Assembly: GCA_016490735.1 (NCBI GenBank)
Contig: JAEMWC010000128.1
Location: 847,501-911,500 of the forward strand
Length of the DNA: 64,000 bases
Direction of reading: 5' to 3'
From: Pachyseris speciosa
Taxonomy: Eukaryota; Cnidaria; Anthozoa; Scleractinia; Pachyseridae
Shown here: one piece after another, positions 1-11,847 of the stretch
Layout of the letters: every line of letters begins with the position of its first letter
How positions within the stretch are numbered: position 1 is the first letter of the stretch
Notes under the pieces: generated by a model
The model's input: only the letters and a program-made list of their open reading frames with translations
Told to the model about the DNA's origin: nothing
Database searches by the model: none
Made by a program: the position numbers and the translations under genes

Positions 1-609
1 AACACGGTAATGAATTAGCAAGATAGCATAATTTTATACAGCTGCACGTACTACTGTAGTTATGCAATGCTTTCGAGTGGTACATATATACCGTGGAAAT
101 ACCACTAGTCACTTGTATTTTCTTCGTATAGCAAGCAATTTGAGATACATACACCCAGCCAGTACTATATATTGGAAATATTACAGTCTAAAATGGCCAA
201 TATGCTTACCTTTGAAATCTACAGCAGACCAAGGCAACCATCACTAAACATGGAGACCAAAAACTTGAACCAACAACACTCGATTACCGTGGAAGAAGCT
301 TGCCAACCGGTCGCATATACGTTGTAAAACTATTAAATTCCATTATTTTAAGATCTTGAGGTAAAAAGCCATTCGAAGTGGGAGAAATTCCTCCCAAACT
401 GTCTTCCACGAGTCCAAGTTTTGAGTTGAAACGGGCGCCAAAACTACGAATTGCCTACTGGGAATGAACTCGTTTGCGCATGCCCAAGTGTAACCCAACT
501 CCCTCGAGCTCCCTCTCGGTCAGAACATAATAAAGAACAATAGTGTAATATTCTTGATGTTTTGAGGGCCACTGGGTTATCAGTTGTCCATACTGTCATG
601 TGCTACCCT
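1..609. other. No gene; LINE-like 3' tail at the right end
   Basis: No coding region is convincing here. The last ~70 bases, ending in TTAAATAAAGT and running directly into a trinucleotide repeat, look like the 3' UTR and microsatellite tail of a CR1/L2-type LINE. Similar AATAAA-plus-microsatellite ends occur elsewhere in the window (24.75 kb, and on the minus strand at 19.4, 21.3 and 44.7 kb). The body of the element cannot be recognised. Confidence 0.3.
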
Positions 610-622
610 CATTAAATAAAGT

Positions 623-676
<54 letters not shown>
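610..676. repeat. (CTA)n microsatellite
   Basis: About 20 uninterrupted CTA/ACT triplets. The array abuts the left end of the large duplicated segment (copy A), so it marks the left breakpoint. Copy B is preceded instead by a different repeat. Confidence 0.95.
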
Positions 677-678
<2 letters not shown>

Positions 679-2422
679 AGACCTCTGGATGAGGTGTCTC
701 TCACCTGAAAATCCCCGGGACATCCTTTTCAAACTTGTGAACTCCCCCACCCCCTTATCTTTGATCATAAAACAATGTCAAGATTTTCCCCTACCCTCGG
801 GCAAAGAATCCCATCCATCTCCTTGTATTCTGCCACATATCTCCCTTGTAGGCTCGGGGTCGACAGCAGATGACATGTGCATTATAGACCCTTGTGTAAC
901 ACAATACGTGTATACTTATGTACATTCTTCAATCCTTTTCTTTTGGGCTGATAAAATCCGTTTTCCAGCACTTAAACTTTGATCACACAATGCGCGGTCA
1001 CCGGGAACAACTTGTGGTTATTTTGCAGAATTTAGAACCCCTCTCCAAACATAAAACTTGCAAATAGTTGAATATTAAGATGACGGTTTGATAGTAAACT
1101 ATAGGAGTCACCAAGTTTGTGTCCGAGCTAGAGACACAAAAGAGGGTCTTTTTAACGGGTGGCACTGTTCCTATGGTAACTTGTCATGTCAATAAACAAT
1201 AATTGGGCATTCATTTGTTTCCACACGCTTTCCGAACGTTTCAAACGTTTTATAAACAGACGTCAGTCTTTTTAACTACTTTTATTTGTTATATAGTTTT
1301 ATTCAGGGATCGCGTTAACGCAGAAATCGTGCATTTTTATGCAAACAAAATCTAAAAAATGCATCTTCCAAATTTTAATGCGTCCCAGGACGCAAGAAAT
1401 TGATTAAAGAAGTCACTCCACTTGTTTTGTGGAAATGTCAGTCGATTTGGTTGTATGAGTAACATTTAAAATATAAGATTGAAGCGAACTGACATGGTGG
1501 CCACCGTATTGGATTTAGCTACGCAAAGGAGACTGGAGAATGGAGATGATTTCACATTTGAGAAACCACATTAGCTACCGGCATTTTATCGCCGGCGAGA
1601 AATTCAAGTGCATGCTTACTTACCTGTATACATTTATAGCAACGAACGACCATGTGAAAAGGGTGGAAGACATAGTCATTTTAGCCAATTAGCTAAAATG
1701 TTTTGATGGTTGCTAACTTAGGGTTCAGGCGATGATGTATTGACGATTTGCAAGGATTGCACAAAAGCTGGAAAGAACTCGTTCACAAAGGATGGAAAAA
1801 TTTTCAACGATAGGCGCTTGTACGTCACATGAATCGGGTGGATCACAAAAGTACCGCAAACGTATTTCTTCATGCGTGACATTGAGTACTATTCACCTGT
1901 TAAAAATTCTTGTCACATTGGAAAAAAATTGTTGCCACGCTTTAGTGAGCTATGTTTTAAGTTAACGTTGTCACAAGAGAAACAATGAATTAAACATTAT
2001 TTAAGAATAAAAGTAATTTTCCAGTCACTCTTTTCTTATAACAAAAGAACTAGTTCTTTGTAAGAGTAGATCAAGATTTTGGGACCCCTCCAAAAAATTT
2101 GGCCTGACATATGGGTGCCAGGACCCAGATTGAAAAATCCTAGTGGCACCCCTGTCTATATTGTCAATTTATCGTAGTTCAACTGTAATCCGGAACGTTT
2201 TCTGTTTTTGGAATTAATAAAGACCATTTACTTTACTTTAAAAGGTTTTGTTTGTCACGAGCGTCATTGGCTTTCGTTGTATCGGCGTTTCGTTAGACAA
2301 AGCTTATCACCTGTGTTGAATTTGTCAACATTTAAGATCGTTCACGTTTAGCCAACTACCATGAATTAATGTAGCCTAACAGGAAGTTATAGTCAACTTG
2401 ATTATCATCTGTCTTGTTTCAG

Positions 2423-2559
2423 CTAAATACAAATCACAGTGGTAAGGGACATTCCATAGAGCATCTTATTGACGCATTCAAATCAGTAGAGACGTCCAGT
2501 CCAGGCCTCACCGATGGCTTGGTAGACAAGATTGTCGACAATGTCAAGCGTGCTAAAAG
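2423..2559 (+). CDS. Candidate host exon (copy A)
   Basis: A 137-bp open segment bounded by a good acceptor (polypyrimidine then TTTCAG) and a good donor (AAAAG|GTAAGG). Only one frame is open through it. That frame gives a 45-residue peptide containing SIEHLIDAF and GLVDKIVDNVKRAK, which has amphipathic-helix character. The same exon with the same splice sites is preserved in copy B at 28,420-28,556 with two or so substitutions and no stop. I do not recognise the protein family, and no neighbouring exon could be joined with confidence: a possible downstream acceptor at about 3,337 would give an immediate stop. It is either a real exon of an unknown host gene or a remnant of one. Confidence 0.4.
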
Positions 2560-2842
2560 GTAAGGTTTCTATCGAACCGCTCTGCACAGTGAAACACACG
2601 GTGCCAGCTGTATAAAAGATTATTTCGTCGTTGTTTTTTTCATTATCGGTGTCTTTATTTCTATCAAAACCGATGAATAACGTCCTTTATTTGACAGAAA
2701 TGGCGATAGCAGAGGGTAGGGGACATAGTTCTAATTTATTTCTTATACATAAGGAAATGCGAAGTTGAGCGAGCCGTAACTACGTACTTATTTGGGGCCG
2801 TATTTACGGAAGGGCCATAAGCTGTTAGGACTTACTAACATA

Positions 2843-3196
2843 TACCGTAAAAGCTCTGTTAAGCCCCCGGGGAAGCGGAGGGGGGGGGGGCTTTTTCGAG
2901 AGGGGGCTTAATACAGAAGGGGGTGCTTATTTCAAATCTTAAACTCGCCGTTTTCGGCTTAAAATAGTTTTTGTACAAAACTACAGTGAAACTTTATTAT
3001 TTAATTAAGAGCAGCAAACATTTTTATGTGTTGGAGTGTATACCAACTGGAAGTGGATTTCGTAAGAGGGGAGGGACTAATTACAAAATCTCATGTCCCA
3101 AAAGGGCGGGCGGGATTTATTACAAAAAATCCATTTCCAAACGGGGGTCTTATTAGAGAGGGGGGCAGGGGCGGGCTTAATGGAGCTTTTACAGTA
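2843..3196. mobile_element. Foldback MITE (copy A)
   Basis: The ends are inverted copies: TACCGTAAAAGCTC.GTTAAGCC at the left and GGCTTAATGGAGCTTTTAC.GTA at the right. The interior is G-run rich. Copy B has the same element at 28,843-30,215, enlarged by a nested piggyBac-type insertion. Small open frames across it are shadows without coding character. Confidence 0.65.
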
Positions 3197-4325
3197 CCTC
3201 AGGACATTGTTGGAAATACTTCCTATAAGGAAAAGTTTCGTATTCACGTTAACCTGTGTCACTAGTAAAAATCAACGTAACAGTGCTTTCTATGATACTG
3301 ATACATTGTTGTAACTTTCACCTTGTTAATTTTGCAGGTGATAACATAGCAAGATTCATGGTTTCACACGATTCAGAAGAACAATAGTCACTCCATACAA
3401 GCCGCTTGTGAGCAGAGTTCTACTTTGGTCACCAGTATTAACTTATTTCATGTTTAAAGAAGCAAAACTTTTTATCACAGAACGTTTTAAAAAATTGTAC
3501 AGTCTAGCGTAATGCCGCATTCCAGTTTTCATGTGGGCTCATAAACTTGATTAATCGTGAATACAACTATACATGTCTCACTCGGGCGATGCGGTCCCCT
3601 TTGTATGCATAACTTTTTCCGCGACACCTCCAGGGTTACATGAAAACTGACGGAAGAGCTCATAACGAGACTGATGAAACGAGGTGCGCAGGGGTGGCAT
3701 CTTGTTAGGTTTCTTTTGGTAATTGGGCTTAGTGTTTTGCAAATAAATACTTATACGTGTAGTAAGAATAAATTTCCAACGATAAGCCAGCTTGTATATG
3801 AAGTTTTCTTCAGGACTAACAATCGACAAATAAAAAATGTCTTCCTAACCTTGATTGCTTTTTAATCCAAAAGAACACGTCACCTTTTCAAAGGCTTCTC
3901 TGAGACAGCTCATGGATGCATCTTGCTGCACTAATTGCGATCTACACTTGACTAGAAATGCAATCTCTTTCCCAGAGTCAATCTAACGTATTATTCAACC
4001 TGGACAGGTCGTGATGTATTCTCGCCCGCACGCAACCTCCCATCAAAGAGAGCGTTGTATGACACCCCGAAAGTTACAGCATGGTAACTGTACTTTGCCA
4101 CAATTCCTTTCAAAAATAATTTTTATACTGATCGTTTATTTAAGCCAAAGGATAAAGACTTTCTCAACAAGATTAAGATCGATGTTTTGGCGGCTAGATT
4201 TCAGAATACGCGGCCATTTTATTTACATACCATTGAATAACAATAGGGTCCATGCCTCTGACTTGGAAAGCTATTTCAGCTATCTTTTGGTGGAAAAGCT
4301 CTGCTGGTTACTTTGATTCAGTGTA

Positions 4326-4646
4326 GTGATTGCGACGTTGTATGTTGTGTCAAACATAAGATCCTGTACATTATGCAAAAAGTTATACATCGGCGAAACA
4401 GGAAGACGACTAGGTGACCGATTCCGAGAACATCTACGTGATGTTGAGAAAGATGACGGAGACGCATCCAAACCAGTCGCTCGGCATCTTAATCTCCCTA
4501 GCCATTCCAAACAACACATGTCGATCTCCGGCCTTTCCTTACATCAAGGTACCACGGAAAGCCGTAAAAATCTCGAGCAAAAATTGATCTTTCAAATCGG
4601 TACTCTTAATCCCCATGGTATCAACGAGCGCTTTTCATTCAATTAA
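4326..4646 (+). pseudogene. Penelope-like element: GIY-YIG endonuclease C-terminal fragment
   Basis: The last ~106 codons of a Penelope-like retroelement ORF. After a cysteine pair (CTLCKK) comes LYIGETGRRLGDRFREH, the GIY-YIG nuclease signature with its catalytic arginine region. ASKPVARH and EQKLIFQIG...LNPHGIN follow, the typical end of this domain in animal Penelope/Poseidon elements. The reverse transcriptase that should precede it is absent, so the copy is 5'-truncated. The orthologous copy B fragment (31.4 kb) lacks about 70 bp just before LYIGE. The nuclease normally nicks target DNA for reverse-transcription priming; this fragment cannot function alone. Confidence 0.85.
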
Positions 4647-4840
4647 TTTATTCCTGTTACGTTACCATGTTACCACCAATAGCGTAGCTCCATTTACGGT
4701 GTATAAACCATACACAACCCACAATTCCTCGATTCGCTCCGACGAAGGGCTAACGCTCGAAACGTCAGCTAATCGAATCCCTGTACGGTGGTCAATTTAC
4801 ATTATCAAGTCCGTTGATTAACCACATTTTCTTGAGCAAA
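4647..4840 (+). repeat. Penelope 3' region / pLTR piece
   Basis: Follows the nuclease fragment directly. It contains the block found at every Penelope copy in this window: CGACGAAGGGCTAACG, CTCGAAACGTCAGC, then a CGAATCCCTGTACGGTGG stretch and TTTACATTATCAA. The CGA..GAAAC..GTC layout recalls the hammerhead-ribozyme motifs reported in Penelope pLTRs. In this copy the core reads CCGACGA rather than CTGACGA. Confidence 0.6.
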
Positions 4841-5009
4841 GAGGATTGTGTGATACTACCAGGGGAGGGACAGAAGAAATGTCTCAAGTAAGTTTAATGA
4901 ATAAATTAATAAGGATCGAGTGAGTAGTGACATCAGAGTGCCTCCTATACCTCAAGGCATGAGTACGTCATCCATGAGCTAAAAAAGGAATACTGTGTGA
5001 ATGATATGA

Positions 5010-5230
5010 GACCGAGTGTCCGGTTCCACGTCACTGGTTTGACGGGCTGCGCTCGATATTCCAGCCAAAGCTGTCCAAGAAGAACGCATTTTCGGTGTAT
5101 TCCGAGTGAACCATGTTCTGTTCATTCTGTTGTCGGGAGCAGAATAAACGGAATCTATTCGGTTTATTCCGAAACAGAATAGGTCCTAAGCGAACGAGAA
5201 AAACGTCAATTACGAATATTCACATTTCGG
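5010..5230. repeat. Dispersed repeat with ATTCCG/GGAATA motifs
   Basis: The block with ATTCCAGCCAAAGCTGTCC, GTGTATTCCG and TTCCGAAACAGAATAGG recurs at 32,040-32,240 (duplicate copy) and, more divergently, at 22,970-23,170. No coding potential was seen, and the class is unknown. Confidence 0.45.
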
Positions 5231-7133
5231 AATAGTACTAAAACTACGCGCGCAAAGAAAACGCGTCCGCCGTAACACGCCCCGCGTACACTGTCAATAC
5301 AGAGATCGCTTTCTCGCTTACGGCAAATCACAAATATAACCGCGTGACTACGCTGGAATTATTTTGCATGGTTCCCATTTAAGTGTCATTTCTTTTGAGA
5401 AAGCTTCAAACGAGAACCTGACAATTTGCAGTTTTTCGTAAACGTGATGCTAAATAATATACCTGAGCTAAAACTGATCTGAAGACAACAGCGGGTTGAA
5501 ATTAGCCGTGAATAAGTTTTTACACTAGCCTGGAATGCAACAGTGGAACACTTGTCGAGTGGGAGAACAAAACCTCCTGGTTCCCGGACCATTTTCTCCC
5601 GCCCCATGCGTTTTTCTCCCGACTCCCACCGCTTCTCGTGTTGCTCCCATCCCCGATAAATTATTCTCTTCCGCCTCCCGTTCGTCTTAAAACTCCCACC
5701 TTCCCCTCTCCCCTCTCGCCTACCCTTCCCTCCCCCTATCTTCCCATGCTCCCACCTAGCTTCCCCCCCCCAACCCAAAGATGCCATACTAGAGTGAAAA
5801 GTAGAGATTAGTATTGTACCCTTGAATAGCAGAAAACGGGCTCCGCGAAACAGAAACAGGGAAACACTAGCAGCGTATTACATACTGCTTCGAATTAGTG
5901 TAATAACAGCAGAGTTTCTTTGCATGGTGGAACGATGGAATGTTAGTATAAAGGTAGTACATAGTAAGATTTATAATGATACTAGGACTGAGTGGAGCCC
6001 AATAGGTCTGTAATCATATGAGTGACAAAATGACTACTGCACCGCGGTTGTCCGATTTTGTTAATCCGTCGTATGATTATAGACCTGTTGCCTGTTTCTA
6101 TTATTAATTGTTCATTACAGCCCGTGTGATGGCACGGACTGTCCAATTATTCAGGCCTGATGCCTACACCACTCCAATAATGCTCTGATCTTAGCTGGTG
6201 TTGTAAAACCTCTTTTTGTTAGCTCACTTAAGTCTTGATTCCATTCAGACGTCGCAAAAGATCTGAGCGATTCGGGCGACTCATTCGTTTCCATATAATC
6301 GCCTGTAAGATTCAGAAGCATGCAGTGGTTGCAGAAATTTATGGATCCAACGACATTATTTGTGATAGACAATTTATGGACTTGAATTGATTTGAGTTTG
6401 AGATCAGGTTTGAGTTAACAACAAAACACAAAATTATTTTTGGTCGGCCTCGGGCTCTTTCAGACTTTGCTGTAGTAGTATCACACATGATAGCGAAAAC
6501 CCCTAACTTTAACTAGTGCTGTGTTTTTGGGTATCCCCGCTGGGGACTGATACCAATATAACTCAAGGGATATATTTTGTGACTCAAACTGTACTCATGT
6601 TCGTTGTTTCTGGACAGTGATGCATGTATAAATCAATGCATGGGGCTGTGCGGAAATCTTGCTGATGTTCCTCGCGTTAACTTTAGACTTGCTTTAGGTT
6701 TTTTGGTTTCCTAGACCAGAGATAATTCCGTATTCAGTAAAAGTAAAATGTGAGGACGCCTCGTGGTAATGTTTCTCTTGTTCGTAAAGCAACCAGGCTC
6801 ATTCTGTTAATGTTTTGAAAAGGCAAGCCAAAATGCACAGGTGGAGCGTTTCATTCGCGTCACTACCGGCCATATTGGTTTACTGAAAAAAAAGAAAATA
6901 TTGGCATAAAAATAGAGTGCAATTCCCAGAGGTTTAGTTTGGAACACCAACATGGCCGCCATGACGCCATGTGAAAACATTCTACAGCGGAAGTGCACTC
7001 AGATCCCTTCTTTCTCCTGATATTTTCTTTTCTTAGAAATCAGTGAACACCAAGGAAACGATGCAACATTTAATTTCAATTAAAATAGCCCTTTTTTCTA
7101 CATATGTTTTAGACCTTTGGTACTCCGGTCAAC

Positions 7134-7388
7134 ATGGCGGCCGGATGCAAACTCAGGCTCTCTGCGAACATTTGTATATTTCTCTGCATTTATGTGTCTT
7201 TTGTAAACTACAAGTCCTTATATCTGCAGAAGAGCACTTTTCTAAACGACAGTGATGTGTATTTTGTCTCAAAAGCGAGCTGCAGAACTGAAATTGCGGG
7301 TAATTTACGTCAACAGAGGAATCCGTCCGGAGATAAAGAGATTAGTAATTCGCTCAAAGCTGTTATGCTTTGTAAGCTCTTTCATTGA
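7134..7388 (+). pseudogene. LINE N-terminal segment with hydrophobic leader
   Basis: An 84-codon open frame starting right at the element's 5' end. Residues ~10-25 form a hydrophobic stretch (ICIFLCIYVSF) like a signal peptide or membrane anchor. It ends at TGA (7,386-7,388). The same frame continues after that stop into the 2A-like motif at 7,422 and the endonuclease, so the TGA is probably a single nonsense mutation within one original polyprotein. Signal-like leaders before 2A motifs have been described in invertebrate LINEs. Whether this one targets anything cannot be told. Confidence 0.55.
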
Positions 7389-7421
7389 GCCTGTTTCGCC
7401 CTAGCTCTAATTGCTCTGGCT

Positions 7422-7448
7422 GGCGATATCGAGTCTAACCCCGGCTAC
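7422..7448 (+). other. 2A-like ribosome-skipping motif (variant)
   Basis: In frame with both the leader and the endonuclease, the sequence encodes ALIALAGDIESNPG followed by Tyr. The canonical 2A signature is D(V/I)ExNPG followed by Pro. Everything up to Gly is present, including the hydrophobic run before it, but the essential proline is Tyr (TAC). The ancestral element probably used 2A to separate leader and enzyme. This copy is likely inactive unless the NPG-Tyr variant works. Confidence 0.7.
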
Positions 7449-7478
7449 CAGACGCTAGACGACGTAAGGAACACTCTT

Positions 7479-8539
7479 GGACTGAAAATTGCTCACTTAA
7501 ACATACGAAGTCTCGTACACAAGACCGACTCTTTGCGCCTTGGGGGAATCGACAGTAAAACAGTGGACATTCTAACTCTATCCGAGACATGGTTGGATGG
7601 GAATATTTGCGACACAGAAATTAATCTTCCTGGATTCGTGTGCGTTCGTCAGGATCGCACTGGCATTATAGAGGGATATGGTGGTGTAGCTATCTATGTG
7701 AGAGAAGGTTTGGCTTTTCGCCTGCGGAATGATATTAATACTGGCGGTCAGGAATGTCTATGGATTGAGTTGATTAGAGACAAATTGCAAGCCAACACTC
7801 GTCTGCATGCTGCGCTTATAGAGCACCGGATTCTGACTTTCAGACCTTTATTTCTTCGCTACACGAGAGTATGTCATCTGTGGATCTGGAAAAATCGGAT
7901 TTGGTAATTCTAGGCGACTTAAACGCAGACATGATGGCGAGTTCTAACTTGCCAAAAAGAGATAAACAAGAACTTCTTAACTTTTCGCGGGCCTACAACT
8001 TCACTCAGTTAATAAAAGAACCGACGCGCATAACTGACACCTCGCGGACAATGATCGACTTGGTTTTTGCTAATAATGAACACCGCATTGTCAAATCTGG
8101 TGTTGTTCCAGTACCGCTTAGCGACCATTTTCTGGTATTTTGCATAATTAAAGCTGGTATTACAACAAAGGCTAAACCGAGAATACTCGAGTATCGCTCC
8201 TATAAGAATTTTAATCCGACTTTGTTTAATGATGATCTTAGGAATATTCCCTGGCATATTGTTGAAAACGAGGACAACGTCGACGATGCCTTGTTTACGT
8301 GGAATAAAATGTTTTCGGAGGTTGCTGATCAACACCCACCAGTAAAAAGAAGGCGTGTCAAGGGAACACCTCTTCCATGGATGAACAGTCAAATAAGTGA
8401 TACTATCAAAGAACGTGACTGGGCGCATAGAAAGGCGCGAAAATCGAACTCGGCGCGTCATTGGTCAATGTATGCAAAGCTTAGGAACAAGGTTAATGGC
8501 TTAGTACGAACTGCCAAGTCTAAATTTACTGTGACATGA
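7479..8539 (+). pseudogene. LINE apurinic-like endonuclease domain, frameshifted
   Basis: Encodes the EEP endonuclease that nicks target DNA. LNIRSL and LSETWL (catalytic Glu) lie in the first frame up to about 7,800. After a one-base shift near 7,795-7,812 the second frame carries the end of the CxYRxPD motif, then VILGDLNAD and later LSDHF, the conserved Asp/Asn and final Asp-His. A second shift near 8,520-8,536 moves into the reverse transcriptase frame. All catalytic motifs are visible, which implies loss by scattered indels rather than domain loss. Confidence 0.85.
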
Positions 8540-10313
8540 TCGAGGAAGCCAAGGGTGACTCAGAAAAGGTGTGGAAAGCAGTGAACGAAGCATGCAATCG
8601 GAACTCATCTTCAGAGTGTATTCAGTGTATTATCCCTGGTGGTGTTCAGCATATAACATCCCAATCCATTGCTTCTTCAATGAATAGCTTCTTTGCTTCC
8701 ATTGGCCGAATTCTAGCAAGTAGAATACAGACTTCCGTCTTGAATTTAAATTCCATTTCAAAACACCCGCTTTTTCAGTTCGAGTTGACTGAATTGGATC
8801 AATCATTTGTGCTTGAGCAGCTTTTGTCATTGAAAGCAAACAAAGCGATTGGTATTCATAAAATTAGCGCGAGACTTCTTAAAATCTCAGCTCACACAAT
8901 TGCACCATCTGTTGTTAAACTTTTGAATCTTTCAATTCGCACTAGTCAATTTCCCAAATTGTGGAAATGCGCGAAAATCACGGCATTGTTTAAGTCAGGT
9001 GACAGGACTAACGTTTCCAACTACCGCCCCATCTCAATCCTCCCTACACTAAACAAGATTTTGGAGAGAGCGGTACACTTGCAGTTGTATCAGTACTTGA
9101 TTACCAATAATTCATTGTCCAACAAGCAGTTTGGTTTCCGGAAGGGTTTCTCAACTACAACAGCTTTGACCTCATTTGCTGATGAAGTGCTCTTAAACAT
9201 GGAACAAGGAAACCTTTGCGGGGCCGTGTTCATCGATCTAACCAAGGCATTTGACACGGTAGACCATCAAATAATGTTATGCAAGCTATCCGAGATCGGC
9301 CTTTCTGAAACAGCTCTTCATTGGTTCCGTTCTTACTTAACTGGTAGACAACAGCGCACCTCATGTGGAAATGAGTTACCTGAGGAACTTCCAGTCACGC
9401 ATGGGGTGCCACAGGGTAGCATTCTAGGGCCTCTGTTGTTTGTGATTTCATAAATAATTTGCCAAATGTGCTTAACTCCTGCTACGCGTCACCTTATGCA
9501 GACGACACTGTGATTTATTGCTATGGTACATCCTCAAAGGAGTTGAGTGATAAGTTAAATAACGATCTACTGGGTGTGGCGAAATGGTTTCATGATCACA
9601 AACTGACTTTAAATTTGGACAAAACTAAATGCATGCTTATCGGTAGTAATAGGAAACGCGAAAGCAAAGTAGATTTGACTCTTTCAATTTTAGATCATAG
9701 TATAAGTAATGTTCGCAGCTATAAATACCTCGGTATACATATATCTTCGGATTTCACATGGACTGATCATATTGAACACCTAACTGGGAAAATCAATCAG
9801 AGGCTTGGGCTTCTCAAGCGTATAAAGCATTTATTGCCTTTCAGGGCGCGTCTACTTTTCTATAAAAGTCTTGTCATGCCCCTTTTTGAATATGCTGATC
9901 TAGTATGGGGCGATAAACATAATATTACCCTTATGTCTAGTTTGCAAGTTTTGCAAAATAAGGCCGCTAAAGTTATTTTAAATAGACCATTGTTCTCATC
10001 CTCCACTGAGGCATTAGCCGTTCTCAAGTGGCTGCCTCTAGAGAAAAGGCGATTTCAAAGAAGGTGTGTACACGTATACAAATGCATCAATGGCCTAATT
10101 AATCACGATATGGACTTGATTAGACAAGACGTACTTCATAGGCATAATACACGTAACAAAGGCAATTTTAGATTACCACATGTCAAAAGAAATTGGGGGA
10201 AGCAAAGAACACAATATCATGCCGTTTCCGATTTTAACTCCCTTATTCAGACGATCAAAGACTCAAGGAATGTAAATAGTTTTAAACGTAATGTTTTTAA
10301 GTTTTTAATATAG
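8536..10313 (+). pseudogene. LINE reverse transcriptase, frameshifted
   Basis: The reverse transcriptase of the same element. Visible motifs, in order: NYRPISILP, FGFRKGFSTTTAL, FIDLTKAFDTVDH (first catalytic Asp), GVPQGSILGPLLF, then YADD with both catalytic Asp residues at about 9,495. A one-base shift at about 9,447-9,455, between LLF and YADD, splits the domain into two frames. The C-terminal part (YLGIHIS, LPLEKRRFQRR) matches the usual thumb/C-terminal region of CR1/Jockey elements and ends at 10,313. Confidence 0.88.
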
Positions 10314-10490
10314 CTACTTACGTTTAATTTTTATTTATACTTATTTTTAATTTTTTGTGCATTTTTTGTATCTTTTTAATCCCTTTACAATTTTATAGCT
10401 TTTTTGTTTTAACAATATATATCTAGTTTTGAGGTCCTTTTTGAAAACTATATCTTTTATGAAAAAGTTTCCTCATATTAAAAAAAAAAA

Positions 10491-11840
10491 ACCTTTAGCA
10501 CCATTAGTTTAACATGTCTTAGGCAGGATTCTCCGTCGGTTTGTTCCTCGTGATCGTCACCGCAGTCAGGTTCACCTCCTCCCCTGCCTGAAGCGAAAAC
10601 AAACGACCAAATAAGAAAATAATTAAAGTTTGTTAGGGATAAGTTTCTTTTTGCAGTAGCTCTCCTTTTGATGGTTAATCCCTCTGTGGAATTGAGGTCT
10701 TTTTTAACTGGTATCGTTTTAGAATATCTTGTGCAGTGAGTCATTGATTAGCGACATGGAGTGGCTACGAACCTGAGAATGTGACTGCAACATAAACGAT
10801 CGGTCTGCCCTTCGGAAAATCAAGAGATAAAAAATAATAAACATCCTTGAAAATGTTATTCCATTTCTTTTCAAGCTCATGCATGAATCATTTGTGCTTT
10901 TCAACCCTATTTTGTGTTATTTAACTTTGTTTCTCCTTTTTTTACCTTTGTCGCGCACGACCTTGGATGCCCCTGGATAAATGAAAAGAAAGATATTAAG
11001 TCGCTTTCTCGAGGGAGAAGCAAACCATAATTTCCACAACACAAGAGGACCATGAAAACTTACAAAGTTGGGCCAATTTTTTCAAGGTCCAATCCATTTC
11101 AATTCTTGTCATCACTAGCCAAAGAGGCTTATTTATAGTTTTGACATTGAAAGTTTTGGCAAACTGGGAAAATCATTTTAAACAAAACTACAGTATTAGT
11201 TTTGGGTTTCCTTTGCTTCAATCTTTTTTTTTTTTACCTTTTCGAAGTAATATTTAAAATTCGCGACATAGCTCCTTTAAGAAAAGTAGACCGCTAAATG
11301 GAAATTCTACATCTTGCCATTACTTACATATAGGAAGTTTGAGTTATAGGCAAATGAGCATGATCGTTGTCCTCGGTACACTGTTGCCCTGTATTTGTGG
11401 GTTGGGAGGTATCCTGTTGGGACAGTGTATTGATTATTGATTACAAGTCAGGTGTTTACATTGCCGACTTTTACAAGTAGGTATTCAATAGGTATTTTAT
11501 AGGTATTTTTTTTAGTAGATATTTAATCTTATATTTGCTCAGTAGCCTAAGCAACGACGACGGCAACGGCAACGAAAACGTCATTTCAAAATGTAACTTC
11601 TCGTTATTGTAACTCTTTCGCGATTTTTCCAAGTCTTTTAACTTGTAAAATGTGGGCAAACCGGCTATCCTGGAGCTAAATTAGTAAAAACGGCGTTGAA
11701 GTTGGGAAAAAGAAAGAAGAGTTCACCGTCATACGGTCACGTTCTCCACAAAACCTAAAATTTGGTCATTTCACGTTGTTGTTTTGCAGAGGATGGCAAA
11801 ATGTAAAGCGCACGTGCAGAGCGATTGGCTTTGCTCATCA
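10491..11840. other. Non-coding duplicated sequence
   Basis: Copy A sequence matching 34.07-35.32 kb. It contains poly-T/poly-A tracts and short minus-strand open stretches: 10,562-10,590 encodes an acidic PDCGDDHEEQTD peptide after a possible acceptor, also present in copy B. I could not build a gene from them. Confidence 0.3.
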
Positions 11841-11847
11841 TGTAAAC

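Larger units (their letters stand above)
7124..10490 (+). mobile_element. Full-length CR1/Jockey-type LINE with target duplication
   Basis: A non-LTR retrotransposon of about 3.4 kb ending in A12. ACCTTTGGTAC (7,113-7,123) and ACCTTTAGCAC (10,491-10,501) flank it as a slightly decayed 11-bp target duplication. The other duplicate of this segment (copy B, near 33,985) has the site without the element, which confirms the ends. Order: start codon 10 bp from the 5' end, hydrophobic N-terminus, 2A-like motif, apurinic-type endonuclease, reverse transcriptase, and an AT-rich 3' UTR. The ORF is broken by one in-frame TGA and three frameshifts, so the copy is dead. It inserted after the A/B duplication, or was lost cleanly from B (less likely). 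Confidence 0.9.

Noticed and set aside
5386..5787. 133-codon minus-strand ORF rich in Gly/Arg/Glu
   Set aside because: Translation of a CTCCC-rich low-complexity stretch; the duplicate copy has a different open length.
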